Source: Atherix ibis (Eukaryota; Arthropoda; Insecta; Diptera; Athericidae). From it: a stretch of DNA of 64,000 bases. The notes beneath the pieces were generated by a model. That model was not told where the DNA came from and searched no databases. It saw only the letters and a list, made by a program, of their open reading frames with translations. The position numbers and the translations under genes are program-made. Of the stretch, positions 25,597-37,072 are shown piece after piece. The stretch is taken from contig OY282610.1 of NCBI GenBank assembly GCA_958298945.1, positions 29,648,167 through 29,712,166 on the forward strand. The letters run 5' to 3'. Numbering within the stretch: position 1 is the first letter of the stretch; the number at the start of each line of letters is the position of its first letter.

Positions 25597-26863
25597 TACC
25601 AGGTGTATAAGCTTAAATCCTTTAGTTAAAAAAACACATGTTTTTTTTATAGACAGCAAAAACAAATTTATTCAAAGTACTTGCCCTCGATAGCGATACA
25701 TTTTTTCCATCACTCGGGCAATTTGTGGATACCACGCCAAAAAAATTCCTTCTCTTTCGAGGTAAACCACTCATCAAGCCATTTTCGGACGCCTTCTTAA
25801 GAATCGAAGTGCTGCTCAGCGAGCGCGTGGCCCATCGACGAAAACAAGTGGTAGTCGGAAGGGGTCAGGTCTGGTGAATAAGCGGGTTGGGGTAGCACCT
25901 CCCCAGTTGAGTGTCTCCAAGTTGTTTCGGACCATTTTTGACGTGTGCGATGGTGCGTTGTCGTGGATGAAAATCAGATTGTCATGTCTTTGTTGATAAT
26001 CCGTCCTTTTTTCATGCAGATCATAGTGCAATTTGATCAGTTGTTGGTGGAAGCGGTGGGCATTGACAGTTTCACCAAGTTTCAACATCTCATAGTAGAC
26101 GATACCCTACTGATCCCACCAAACGCACAACATCGTCTTCCGTCCGAAGCGATTTGGTCTTGGCGAAGATGTTGATGGTTGGCCGGGATCAACCCACCAT
26201 TTCTTGAGTTTAGGATTCTCGAAATATATCCACTTTTCATCTCTTGTCACAATCCGATGCAGGAACGACTTTCTTTTTTGTCTGGCGAGCAAGATTTCGC
26301 ATGTGTTTTGGCGTCGCTCCATCTACCTATCGTTCAAATCATGACGCACCCATTTTCCGATCTTTTCAATCTTCCTCATAGCACGCAAACGCATGGAAAT
26401 AACTGGTTGAGTAACACCCAATTGCACCGCGAGCATTTTTTGCGATTGGTCCTCAATCTTCCTAGTCTGCAATTGATGGTCCTCAACCTTCGTCTAAAAG
26501 AGCCTGCAATTGATGGTCCTCAACCTTCCTAGACCGATTTTTACGCTTCTTGTCCCACAAGTCAAAATTGTCGTCCTTGAACCGACAAAACCAATCTCGG
26601 CACGTTGTTTCCGATAAAGCACGGTTCGGCAGTCGATTTCTTCAAATTTAACCAGAAAAGCAGAGTTTCCCGCATATGCTATTTTTCTGGCACAAAACTA
26701 AACATGATTACCAAAGGAAAAATGTATATTGTTGTACGAAATTGCTGACAATGTGACAGATGTCAAACTCAGAAAAAATAGTATGGCGTGCCCATGGTAG
26801 TTTAATACGCGCACTCACGCCATCTATGACCAAAACAACGGAGTTCAGCTTATACACCTGGTA
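25597..26863 (-). mobile_element. mariner transposon, near full length, inactive
   Basis: Inverted termini share TACCAGGTGTATAAGCT and are flanked by TA at 25595-25596 and 26864-26865. The length of 1,267 bp is typical of a mariner. The terminus resembles that of Mos1-type mariners. It carries the transposase pseudogene described separately on the minus strand. Confidence 0.93.
25797..26705 (-). pseudogene. mariner transposase (DD34D type), broken
   Basis: Minus strand. The ATG at 26705 begins MFSFVPEK, followed in order by a helix-turn-helix region, RIVTRDEKW (first catalytic Asp), HDNAPSHT (second) and, after a frameshift, YSPDLTPSDYHLF (third). It ends at a TAA at 25797. Breaks seen are a stop soon after MFSFVPEK, a deletion with frameshift near residue 25-30, a ~40 bp duplication containing GAGGACCATCAATTGCAG (26470-26525), a TAG after WWDQ near 26113, and a frameshift after LETLNW near 25905. 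It is therefore inactive. Motif order and the SPDLTPSDY box identify the family. Confidence 0.92.
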
Positions 26864-26865
26864 TA

Positions 26866-26953
26866 TCGGGTTTTTCAATAGCAACTTGACACTTTTGAGT
26901 ATTTTCAATATGAAAAATACTTAAAAGTGTCAAGTTGCTATTGAAAAACCCGA
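26866..26953. mobile_element. 88 bp palindromic mini-element of the DD41D mariner type
   Basis: A nearly perfect palindrome with arms starting TCGGGTTTTTCAATAGCAAC, flanked by TA at 26864-26865 and 26954-26955. The first ~30 bp of each arm equals the right terminus of the mariner at 55951-56812. It looks like two mariner ends with almost nothing between them, i.e. a MITE-like deletion derivative. Confidence 0.85.
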
Positions 26954-26959
26954 TATTTG

Positions 26960-28095
26960 CAAGGAACGACTCCTTTACCATTTAACCGCATTGTGAAATT
27001 ATTAATCTGAACATAATGACCAATTTTATTGATTTTTTTCGAAGAACTAGCTGAACAATATGAAGAGAAATGGAAGCAATTTTTGTTTGTCGGCAAGAGC
27101 CGTGGATAAGGGCTATGGGCCATTTTACAGTATTACAACCATGAGAAAATTTGGCAACTCCGGGACCAAAAAAAAAATAGAATAAAAGAAGTAGTATTTT
27201 ATTGAATTTTTTTATTTTGCTTTTTTTTCTTGTTTTTTTTTATGCATATTTTTTTGTCATTTTATTGTAAAAATCCTATTTTTTTTGTTATCTTGTTGCC
27301 TATCATTTTCTTGTCACTTAATTTTTTATGTAATTGTGTTTAACTCTCAATATTATTTAATTTTTTTTTCTTTAATAATATGTTTTATTATTTTATTGAT
27401 TACAATGCAAATACATAAATTTATGTATTTCTACTACGCAGAACTTTCAGTTGTCGTATTCTGGACCTGGCGGCCAACATCCTAAATTTGATGACACATG
27501 CGTTGATAGATAATCAATCAGTAGTCGATGGATAAGTAGTGGTAATAGTAGTTTTTTGAAATTTTTTGTGCAAACATAAATGGAAAAAAAGAAAAATAGG
27601 AAAAATAAATCAAATTAAAATCGTAATAAAATAAATGAAAATCAGTAAACAAAAATGAAAAAAAATGGAAATATTTAAAAAAAAAAATACATTGAAGAAA
27701 ATATCGATTGAAAAGAAATTTTAAGCAAGAAATTATATTATCACAGTATTAGATTTAAAACAAAAATATAAAAAAAAATGATTATGAATTTGTTATAGTA
27801 TCCAATTTTGCAAACACACCTAACCTATACATGATTAACAAATAGTCAAACTGAAGAATTTGATTTGAAGTTTTATTGGGAAAAAATGTTTTTAAAAAAA
27901 CTTATATAGAATTTCAATACATTCGTTTTTAGGATCTGATTACTTTTCGTAGACACTTCATCAACGCTATATAATAAACATATATTTTGCTACCTCATAT
28001 AATCAATATAGAAGCGTTAGTAAAAAAGAAATGTAAATAAAATAATTAGAAGAGAAAACAATTCATTATCAAACAAACAACCGACATTAAAAAGC
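26960..28095. other. intergenic DNA
   Basis: Long A- and T-rich tracts; no gene, RNA or repeat is supportable. Confidence 0.5.
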
Positions 28096-28099
28096 CCAA

Positions 28100-28363
28100 T
28101 TAGTAGTTAAATGGCAAATCATTTAGGTTTAATATATGTATTAAAAAGGTAATATTAAAATTTAAATTTGAACCGTTTAACAAATAGAGTACCACTCCGT
28201 TATTCGATAGAAATAAACTGAACAAAATAGTAAAATTTGAAATAATTGCGAAAATTATCAATTTAAGAAACCAAAATATATATTGGTGAGAATAACATAA
28301 ACCAATCATGAGAGTTAAAGTAGCCATAATTATCGGAAAAATCTTTTCCCAATCAGTGGTCAT
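28100..28363 (-). CDS. hypothetical hydrophobic protein or exon
   Basis: An 87-codon frame with a true ATG in a good fly context (AAAAAATGACC) at 28363. The product starts MTTDWEKIFPII, has two or three hydrophobic stretches (about 8-25, 29-53 and 56-80) and ends LNDLPFNY. I recognise no family with confidence. AT-rich DNA produces hydrophobic frames by chance and no partner exon was found, so it may not be a gene. Confidence 0.25.
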   Translation of the reverse strand: MTTDWEKIFPIIMATLTLMIGLCYSHQYIFWFLKLIIFAIISNFTILFSLFLSNNGVVLYLLNGSNLNFNITFLIHILNLNDLPFNY

Positions 28364-28448
28364 TTTTTCTATTTCATGGCACTCCCAAACATATTTTTAC
28401 CGAATTTCGGCGTAAAATTGTAATTATACAATAATATCAAATTTCGTG

Positions 28449-28685
28449 AAAAAAAGAAATCCTGCAACACACGGTGTTCCCAAACGGTTACCAATCTAAT
28501 AACAACACAACCAGTCCTGCTTAACTTTGGTCTTCGAACGAAACTCAACGTTAAGGAGGCTGGTGGTCTTTTATTTGTTTTTGTTAACGGGCGGCCATCA
28601 GACATCGCCAGACGCTATTGCATCCATCTGCCCATTGGATGGTAATCCAGCATGCTATCGACTGTGCTACCAGGCCCGGGGCTAA
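28449..28685 (-). mobile_element. composite SINE-like element: tRNA-like head and 5S-rRNA-like part, copy 2
   Basis: Read on the minus strand, the 5' part (about 28685-28640) has GGCCTGGTAGCACAGTCGAT, fitting a Pol III A-box (TAGCACAGTCG). A linker with AACAAAAACAAATAAAAG follows. Then 28568-28461 aligns with most of 5S rRNA: GTTAAGCAG in the internal box A and TTTGGGAACACCG.GTGTTG in box C are nearly exact, the rest diverged. A T7 run (28455-28449) follows, like a Pol III stop. A related copy lies at 24702-24890. The 5S similarity is judged from the known fly 5S sequence. Confidence 0.7.
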
Positions 28686-28689
28686 GCTT

Positions 28690-29682
28690 TTCGTGGGTGT
28701 GATCACCGCACTACATATATATACATGTACTTCTAACAATTAAACATTTATGTATGTATCACTAATTTGAATTTTGCTATTGAAGAGCGCTGATAAGTCT
28801 TTTAATTGTTAATACTATCAACAAGAGTTAGGGGATTTGCCTTTAGGGGGGGGAAAAACCAACAACAGAAATTCTTAACAGAAAAAAAAATCATGCTTTT
28901 TAGTCAAATTATCTTTTACTGTTTTTTCAAATTTTTTTTTTAATTTTATATATATGTATATATAATTATCATTATACCATTATATACGTATATATATAAA
29001 GTTTTATTTATTTCTTTTACTTTGTTCAAAATTACATTTAAGTATCCGTTGGGTTGTATTTTTGTTTGCTTTGTTTTTTTTTTGGTTACTTTTTATTTTT
29101 TATTTTTATTTTTTTATAATTCTAATATGATGATTCTCTGCTCATTATATTATTATAATATTATGTCAATGTGTTTTCTGTTTATTATTATTAATATTTT
29201 TATATTATTTTACTTGTATTTTTTTTTTTGTTCATTTGTTTTCCTTACTTTTCATTCATTAAAAATATTTAAGATGTTATTTTATTGTTAAAAAAATCAA
29301 TAAATTATACATGTTCGATTAATTCGAGTGCTTTTTTAAATCTTGGTTTGTTTGGTTTTCTGATTTGTTTTGTTTGGATTCTATTTTGTTTCATTTTTTT
29401 TTTTTTGATTTTATTTAATAATTTCATATTTTTAATTATTAATTTTCTTTAATACTTAAAAAATGTTCTTTTGTTTAATTTTATTTCCTCTTTTTTCTTT
29501 TACTTTTATGAAGGTGAAACATTTATTCAAAAATACTCTCATTAATAACTAAAATGCCAAATAGCTTTAAAATTATTTTAAGATTAAAGAAAAAAAAAGA
29601 AAAAAAAAGCCACCCTCACGGGGACAGACGAACGAAAACACCATACCGTCTGCATTCTTGTGTCTGTTTATGTGTTTCAATT
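28690..29682. other. 3' flank of yps
   Basis: Very T-rich on the plus strand and probably partly yps 3'UTR. An AATAAA for the minus strand lies at 29527-29522. No other gene is supportable. Confidence 0.5.
29522..29527 (-). promoter_or_regulatory. candidate poly(A) signal of yps
   Basis: AATAAA on the minus strand, about 155 bp after the yps stop. Confidence 0.45.
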
Positions 29683-32600
29683 TTAATTTACCTGTGGCAG
29701 TTGGTCGTTGCCATTATTATTGGGAGCTCCAGCTCCTCCAGTATCGGGCCTTCGGCGTTGATGACGACGGTAACGTGGATTTCCGCGCATTGGTAGTGGT
29801 CGTGATGATTGATTTCCGACATCTGGTGCATCGCCAGCCTCATAACCACCTTCTCAGATACAATTTAATTGCCGCAACAAACAAGAATCGATTTTACACC
29901 ACAAGGGAAAACAAAATGTAAATATTAAAAACAATTGATCCACTTTAGAAATTAAGAAAAAAAAATGAAATTAAATAAAATCAACTGCTTTTTAATAATA
30001 CTCGCATATATATATACATATGTATATATATATAAAAAAAACTGAGCATGAATACATAAAATTCTATGTACAAACAAACAAATTGTAAATTATTCCACTT
30101 GTGTCATTTTCTTGTAGCTAATGCAGGCTAGCTATGTTGTAATCTCTACTAATAATCATTAAGAAAAAAAAACAGTAAACAAAATGAAGATAATTTTTCT
30201 TCTCTCAAATTGATTTCAATTATTACTTGATAAGAAAACCTGCAAATGTTTTGTTTTTTGTTTTGTATCCAAACCAATTTCGCTCTCGAAAAAATTTCTA
30301 TAATTTAAATCTTAAATATTGACAAAAAAAAACTTATTCAGTATTTGCATATTTTAATTTAAATTAATCAATACTACCTTATAATTAAAACTGATTTGAG
30401 ATTTGATTTTTTAGTAGTTTTCTTTTGCTTTCTCTTAAGTTAAGTTAAACTACTATTCCTTGAATTATATCTACTATTTTCAAATTATATCTAAATTCAT
30501 ATTATTTATAACCAAAAAGTGAATCTATTATTAAAAAAAAAAACTCTGATATTGTTTAGGAAGCTACTCCAAATTGCATGGTAAAACTAAACACTTTCTA
30601 ATAACTAAAAAATACAAATGTCTTTCTTGTATTATTGAGAAACTTCTGCATTATTATTTTAAGATTTTATCTGAATTTTTTTTTCCCAAAATAATTTCTA
30701 CATTCCTTTTATAAATATTTCATTTAATGAAATTCTTTAGAGGATTAGGCAAATGAATGATTTAAAAATCTTGATAAGAGCAGCATTAAAGTAAAGTTAA
30801 GCATGAGTACAAAATGGATGATATTAAATAAGGGTGAGAAGATAATGACAGATATTCCCATTAGCAGGAATTTATTATTTACCTTCTTCGCTGCGAGGGC
30901 GACGTCCACCGCCACGCCCACCACGGAAGTTGCGACGGAAGAAACGACGAGTAGGACCGCCGCGTCCACGCGGTGGTCCGCCACGTCCGCCACCACTTTC
31001 TTCATTGTTCGAATCCGCGTTGGCATCATGATCGCCATCGACACCGCCATTCTGGTCACGTCGTGGACGTCTTCCGCCCATGTTATTGAAGTAATAATTC
31101 ATTCGGCCGCGTCCGCGTGGACGATATCTCCTCTGTTGAGGACGATTTTGCTGCTGTCCATCATTTTGGACGACATCACCGCCCTCGACCTGAAGAACAC
31201 TTCCATCAGCACGATTGCTACTACCGCCGGTACGACGGCGATTGCGCAGAATCCACGGTCGCATATTACGACGCTTATCGGCAGCAAATTGACTACCGCG
31301 TACTGGTTCTCCACAAGGACCTGTCACATTGGCCGCTTCGTTGCCCTTTTCACCAATAACAACGTCGAACTCGACTAATTCGCCGTCGCCAACCGACCGG
31401 ACCGCTTTCTTCGGATTGTTCTTAGTAATTGCTGTCTGATGGACGAAGACGTCCTCCTTGGTATCATTACGATTAATAAAGCCGTATCCGCTCTTAACAT
31501 TAAACCATTTAACGGTTCCGGTTACCTTAGTAGCTAAAAATAAACAAATCAATTAATAATATTTTTCATTCTAATCGCAAGGGATCATTTTTATATTATT
31601 CTTAGCGAACTTATAAATGTGTCAAATAGTTCTTTATTGGTTTTTTTAACTATTAAATTAACAAAGGCGCTAGTGCAAAATTCTACGTACGTACATCTAA
31701 TAGGGACACGTGAAATTTTCATTTTGCGATAAATAGAAAATAGATGCTATTTAATGCGAAAATTGTAAAATATGCAACTAGATGCTCATAATAAAAATAT
31801 TTTTGTATAATGGACATAATTATAACGATAAGTTTTGTGTATGATAGGTTCTATAGTGTTATGGCGTGACCATATTTTTATTTTGCCGCCAATCTAGCCA
31901 TTCAAAGAAATTCACCATCAACCAAGAAAATGGTCTGCGAGTACGTATATAAATAATATTTTCGTCAAAATATCAAGTAGTCGGAAATTTATTAATACTA
32001 TTAAATTTGTTCAGCCTCAAACATGGAGCGTACTACAATAATATTAATATTCATGCGAGAGTTAAACCTGTTCAAATCTTTCGAAACGTACGTAAACGAT
32101 GGAAACATTTTGATATGCAAAACATTGTAATTGCCGAGCTGAAAAGCAGAAAAATCTGTAAATCACAAAAAAGCCATGTTAACGCCTACTACAGGCCTTC
32201 AATCAATGCTCAGTCATTTTAAATGAGTTTTCATCCAAATGACACCATATCAACGGGATTTTCCCCAACGGAACGAACCATTTTTTTTACTTTTCTGTCA
32301 TTTCGAATTATTATTGTATTTGCATTTCTTTTTTTGTTCTGGGTTAAATGCAATACAATGCCATAGAGGCTTGCGTTTTTTTATGCATTTGTAATACGTA
32401 TAATAAACTATTCTAAACAGTATTAAAGGTGACTTTTATAACGGATTTATGTTTTATAAATATAAATGCTAAAATTAGACATTTTTAAGGCTACAAAATG
32501 CTAAAATTAAGAAAAATAGATGCTAATTGCACGTGTGTATATCAATGAACTCCCGAGTTTGCTGTCATGCGCAGTATGTTCCATCGTTAACACAAGCCAA

Positions 32601-33252
32601 ACTGTATCGCAAGCGTACCATATCACAAAAAATCTTATGAACCAATCATAATAATTCCAACACATACGTATTGCTACTATGTATCTTCCACAGGCCACTC
32701 ATGTAAGCGTACACTTGTACGAACGAAAGAAACACTATTCCTAGCCCAATTCGGAGCCTGTTGGAGGCAGCAAACAAGCCAAATCGACGGAATACCGAAA
32801 GATATATAATGTTAATATATTACAATCTTTACGATATCATATGAAACTCCGGTATCTAAAAATAAAATTTAAAAAAAAAACAAAATGGCGTCATTTCCGT
32901 GTTGCGAAAATGTGGCCGGTACTCTAACATTTATGCAATTGCTCACAACGCGCCAACATTGAGAAAAATAGCCAAAAATTATTGAAAAAACTAATTTCAG
33001 ATTTTTTTAAACCATTTAACGCTTAAAACTAAACTGCAACACTTGTAAATCATTAACAATTAAACGGAAATCCTGTGACTTGTATATGCACGCGCGGTAA
33101 TTTTAATGGAGTCCGAGATGCGACTTACCAATTAGTTGCTTGGGTTGGGCAACCTGTGCCGCTTTTGTAGATTGTTGATTTTGCGGCTGCTGAGCTGTTG
33201 TTTGCTGTTGTTGTTGTGTTTGCTGTTCAGAAACCTTCTCTGAGTCAGCCAT
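29683..33252 (-). CDS. yps: Y-box cold-shock-domain RNA-binding protein (ypsilon schachtel)
   Basis: Three coding exons on the minus strand: 33252-33129, 31533-30883 and 29852-29683, with GT-AG introns and consistent phase, giving about 314 residues. Exon 1 encodes a Gln-rich start ([14 protein letters not shown]). Exon 2 holds the cold-shock domain (residues ~42-125) with RNP1 GYGFINR and RNP2 DVFVHQTAI, nearly identical to animal YB-1. An Arg/Gly-rich tail with RGRGR, RGG and RRFFRR patches follows, ending LPQVN. Family members bind mRNA in cytoplasmic RNPs and control translation and mRNA localisation; in Drosophila yps acts with oskar mRNA. Two uncertainties remain: exon 3 can start at 29852 or 29849 (tandem AG acceptors), and the final codons read CAG-GTAAAT, which is also a good donor, so a further short exon is possible. 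Confidence 0.93.
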
Positions 33253-33302
33253 GGTGTTATTTTGACTCACTTAATTACGAGTGATGAAAAGATGGTAAAT
33301 CA

Positions 33303-33540
33303 CTCTCCAAACCTTTCCTTAGATGTTATTCACTATCCTGATCTTACTCGAATGAAGACTGCCGGTTTCTGCGACCTGGGCGATGGTTAAGATAAACTCG
33401 TCTAAAATAATTTGCCAACTTCACTATTATATAATTCTACGATAAACTGAACTGCCACATCAAATTTCCAGTCACAATAAGCGTATATGAATTAAAAACA
33501 ATATAATGATATATAACTCAAATTTTATTATTTCATTCCA
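33303..33540 (+). repeat. dispersed repeat R, copy 2
   Basis: Same family and orientation as 24432-24680, highly similar over the first ~110 bp and recognisable to about 33540. It starts about 50 bp upstream of the yps start codon, so it may form part of the yps leader or promoter. No coding content is seen. Confidence 0.8.
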
Positions 33541-33544
33541 ATTG

Positions 33545-34465
33545 CTAAATTGACTCCTATAGCTTTTAAAAATTTTATAGATATTTTAATACAGAATAAC
33601 GTTTATCATAGAAATCCCAAACTATTCCCCAAACTAGAAGAAGTCAAAAAAAATATTTTATAAAAGGTATACATATAAGAACAGATAATAGCCAAGGTAA
33701 ACAAAATTTACAAGATCTACATTGGAATTTTCAACAAAAAAATGTTGAACAATTTCTACAAAATGAATATTTTTACTTATAATATTATAATGAAAATAAT
33801 CTTTTCAAAGTGCATGCAAAATTTTTGCACGCTTCAATTCAAAGTTGGATTTCTTCTGAAAATAATAACTGCCTATAGACACCGTGCTTACAACATTGAT
33901 ATTAGTATTAATTTAAAAAAATATATAAGTGGTCATAAAAACTAAAATGAATAAATACTGTAAACGTTGAAAGAAAAAGGTTTGCTATCATTCACTATTA
34001 TTCACCTATGGGAATACTCGTATTATAATAGTTTTGGTTTCATTTAATAAAATACGGTCTCTTTATTAGTCACAATTCCTAGCACAATAAAAACTAATGT
34101 TTTTGAATATTGAAAAATATTTGTCAGAATATCTAGTTTTACAGTCAAATGAAATCTTCAAATATTTAAAAATCGCATGTTATTATAATTTCGATAGACC
34201 AAATTTATACCAAATTATTTGAAGGTTCTTCTTTCATGTTATCATATCAGTAAGGTAAACGAACACAACGAGCGTATAAACTTCGCTTCGAAACAAAGCG
34301 AAGTTTATCGTTGTCCCGACAGGTGTGGAACTTGTCTTTGTGCCCTTGAGTTTTATTTGATGCCAATTTCATAGACATGTATTATTGAGTATTTATGTTA
34401 ATTGCAACACTTGCCGTCTCATGAATTTTCTACTCCCGTTCAAAGGAAAACCACATTTTAAATTC
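33545..34465. other. intergenic DNA
   Basis: No gene recognised. A short palindrome AAACTTCGCTTCGAAACAAAGCGAAGTTT-like hairpin occurs at about 34278-34308. Confidence 0.5.
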
Positions 34466-34469
34466 GGTC

Positions 34470-34777
34470 TATGGTAGGAACAAAAATTCGACGAAACTGA
34501 AAACTGCTGGCAGTCCGATCTGTCCAAACCTTCCGAGTCGTATAAAAGAATGCATAAAACCCCAATTTTTTTAAGCCGGCAAAAACTTGTTTTAATTTTA
34601 TAGTTGTAGTCCAAGTCCTGCCATACATTTCAATATTTATTTATGTGGCAGGATTGTAGTTTTATTTCGTGAAATCAAAATAGAAATAAGGTAATTTAAA
34701 AATAATATAACTAATCATTTATACAAAAATAAATTTCATTGTAATTGTATTTAATTGGTTAATTTGGACGAAATTCG
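34470..34777 (+). repeat. direct repeat D, left copy (upstream of MRM3)
   Basis: Similar in the same orientation to 37073-37394. Shared landmarks are GTTTTAATTTT..AGTTGTAGT, CCATACATTTCA and TTGTATTTAATTGGTTAA, ending GACGAAATTCG. Overlapping reading frames are not conserved between copies, so it is non-coding. Confidence 0.75.
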
Positions 34778-35021
34778 TTTATTTTTGAAAGTAATTTTAG
34801 TTGTCAGTTCAGTTACCGTCGGAATTGTCTTTCTCTACCACGTTACTGTCATTGAGTGTGTTTGTTTAGTGAAGAAGAGGAATATTCAACCTTTGTAGCG
34901 GTTTTGTTTTTGTTATTTATTTGTTAATTATAGCCGGATATATTTTATTTATTGCAACCAAAAAAAACGGCAATATTTACTTATAAATAAAATTAAGTTG
35001 ATATAATATCGAAAAATTCAA

Positions 35022-36378
35022 ATGTTCTCATTGCGGCTGATAGTGCGGAAAATAAGTACACTGAACTTTTTGAGTGGTTCACGAGCAATTTCTACGTCTT
35101 GTTCCCTGTTAAAACCGCCGCCAAGAAATGTTGGAAATACATTTAACCAAAATGACATAGTTCTTCGTGACGATAGTATAACTTCAAAAAAATGCCCTCA
35201 ATCTTTTGATGTAGAAACAGCTGCAGCTGTGGAATCGAACCTTTTCGACAATGGCAATAGCCATAGTCCTGTAAATGCGGAAGAACTACTGAAAAAATTT
35301 GACAAAAAAGAACGCAATGAAATAAGGCCGAAATTTAAAAAGCTGAATACAACAGACTCTGCCGCCGTTAATATTCAATCGGAGAAGAAGAAAACTAGTG
35401 CGACTGTGATCGATGATACGAATTTACAATTACGATATACTAAATTGGGTTTGAATGATCCAATTTTGAGCAAATTATTTATAATTGGAAATGGGCGAAA
35501 GAAAAATGAACGAAGGCTTGTTCTTGAAGGCCGACGTATAGTATTGGAGGCGCTGAAATGCGCTCTACCATTGCAAGCTATAATATTCTCTGAAAAGAGT
35601 AACATCGCAGCGATAGCGGATTACATAAGGGATTTGAGAGACGTACAAATATTACGGATACCCAAACAAGATTTGCGTACATGGTCGGCACTTTCAACAA
35701 CACCTGGCCTGATAGCGATATTCAAGCGACCAGACAACACTTTTGCTGTGAACTCTAAACAAACAATTCCAATCACCGTTATTTGTGACAATATCCGGGA
35801 ACCGAATAACTTGGGAAGCATTATACGGACCTGTGCCGCGTTGCCCTGTCATCAATTGATAGTTACGAAGGGATGTTGTGATCCATGGGACGTTAAGGCA
35901 CTTCGCGGTGGAGTCGGCGCTCATTTTTATATTACAATTAAAGATGATGTAACGTGGGATAATGTGTCAGAATTTCTACCTGATGATTATAGTGTTTTTG
36001 TAGCAGAAAGTAATTCCGAAATGTTATCACACATACCAGTCATACCTTACGACCGTTTAAGTCCTTCCCCACAACATAATGTTCTCATTATTGGTGGTGA
36101 AACCCATGGAATATCTACCGAAGCACGAGAGTAACAATAAACAATTTCGTTTCTGATAACATAATTTCTAATTACCAAACAAATTCTTCGACAGGTTTTC
36201 TCGGAGGAATAGCATTACGAACTTTAATTTGAATATACCATTAGCTCCAGGAATCGATAGTTTAAATACTGCATCTGCATTAACTGTGTTACTGTTTGAG
36301 ATGCGTAAGAAATTATTCGAATATCAATTAATAACCAAAGATCATGAAATTGATGAAAAACTAAATTCTGTGCAATAA
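35022..36378 (+). CDS. MRM3: mitochondrial rRNA 2'-O-methyltransferase 3 (SpoU/SPOUT family)
   Basis: Two exons, 35022-36130 and 36195-36378 (64 bp GT-AG intron), giving 430 residues against about 420 in human MRM3. The basic, Ser-rich N-terminus ([12 protein letters not shown]) looks like a mitochondrial import signal. Residues ~145-240 are the substrate-binding domain. The SPOUT catalytic domain has motif 1 [15 protein letters not shown] (~255-269), the MRM3-like [14 protein letters not shown], motif 2 [10 protein letters not shown] (~356-365) and motif 3 [14 protein letters not shown] (~382-395). The enzyme transfers a methyl from S-adenosylmethionine to a ribose 2'-OH in the A-loop region of the mitochondrial large rRNA and helps large-subunit assembly. 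The intron splits the segment between motifs 2 and 3. Direct repeats flank the gene. Confidence 0.92.
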
Positions 36379-36379
36379 A
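36374..36379 (+). promoter_or_regulatory. AATAAA overlapping the MRM3 stop codon
   Basis: The stop codon TAA lies within CAATAAAA. Further AATAAA candidates occur within about 250 bp downstream, and these are more likely used. Confidence 0.35.
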
Positions 36380-36399
36380 ATTGTAGAAAGCTAGTATTA

Positions 36400-37070
36400 T
36401 TAAAACTATTAATTATAATATCAAAAGGAATATTTTTATTTAATTTACAGTTAAATACTCATTCTGAAAAAATGCTAAATTTATACTAAAATATATTATT
36501 AAAAATTTAAAGTGGACAAATAGAATTTGTGGTTTGTAATTGATGTAATAATTAGCAACAAAAATAAAGTTAATTAAATTTATTCGACAGAACAAGAAAT
36601 TATAAAAATAAAATTCTTGAAAATATAAATTAATTAGTTATAAAAGGAATTTCGACAAAAAGAGTCGTCTAAATTAAATTGTATTCCACAAAAGAATCGT
36701 CAAAATTAAACTGTATGATTTTGGAAAAATTAACATTTAATGGCTCGACTTAATTCATAACATTGGGATTTTTCACAGTTTATTATGTTTTACTATTAAA
36801 CTTATCAAAGAGGAACTAAAAAATCTCAGGATCTGATAGAAATATGAAAAATTCGCTATAGAATTGATTGGGCCTTCATATTTAATTGAATTTTCCAAAT
36901 ATTAGAATAAAGATATTCGAAGAGAAAAGCTTTCTGTATAAAAATTTTAAAGATATTAAGGAATTTTTTTTTGAATGCATAATATATCGCAATTGAAGAC
37001 ATATTGTATCAAAAGAGAATTTACGGTTCCCTTCTAATTTTTCAAATAATTGTTTATATTATATTTATAT
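36400..37070. other. 3' flank of MRM3
   Basis: AT-rich; no further gene recognised. Confidence 0.5.
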
Positions 37071-37072
37071 AA

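Noticed and set aside
28461..28568. A functional 5S rRNA gene
   Set aside because: Only box C and part of box A are well kept, the rest is diverged, and a second copy with the same flanks shows a repeat family.
30803..31378. 191-codon plus-strand frame opposite yps
   Set aside because: Antisense shadow of the Arg/Gly-rich yps exon 2; Thr/Ala/Ser-rich because it mirrors that GC-rich sequence.
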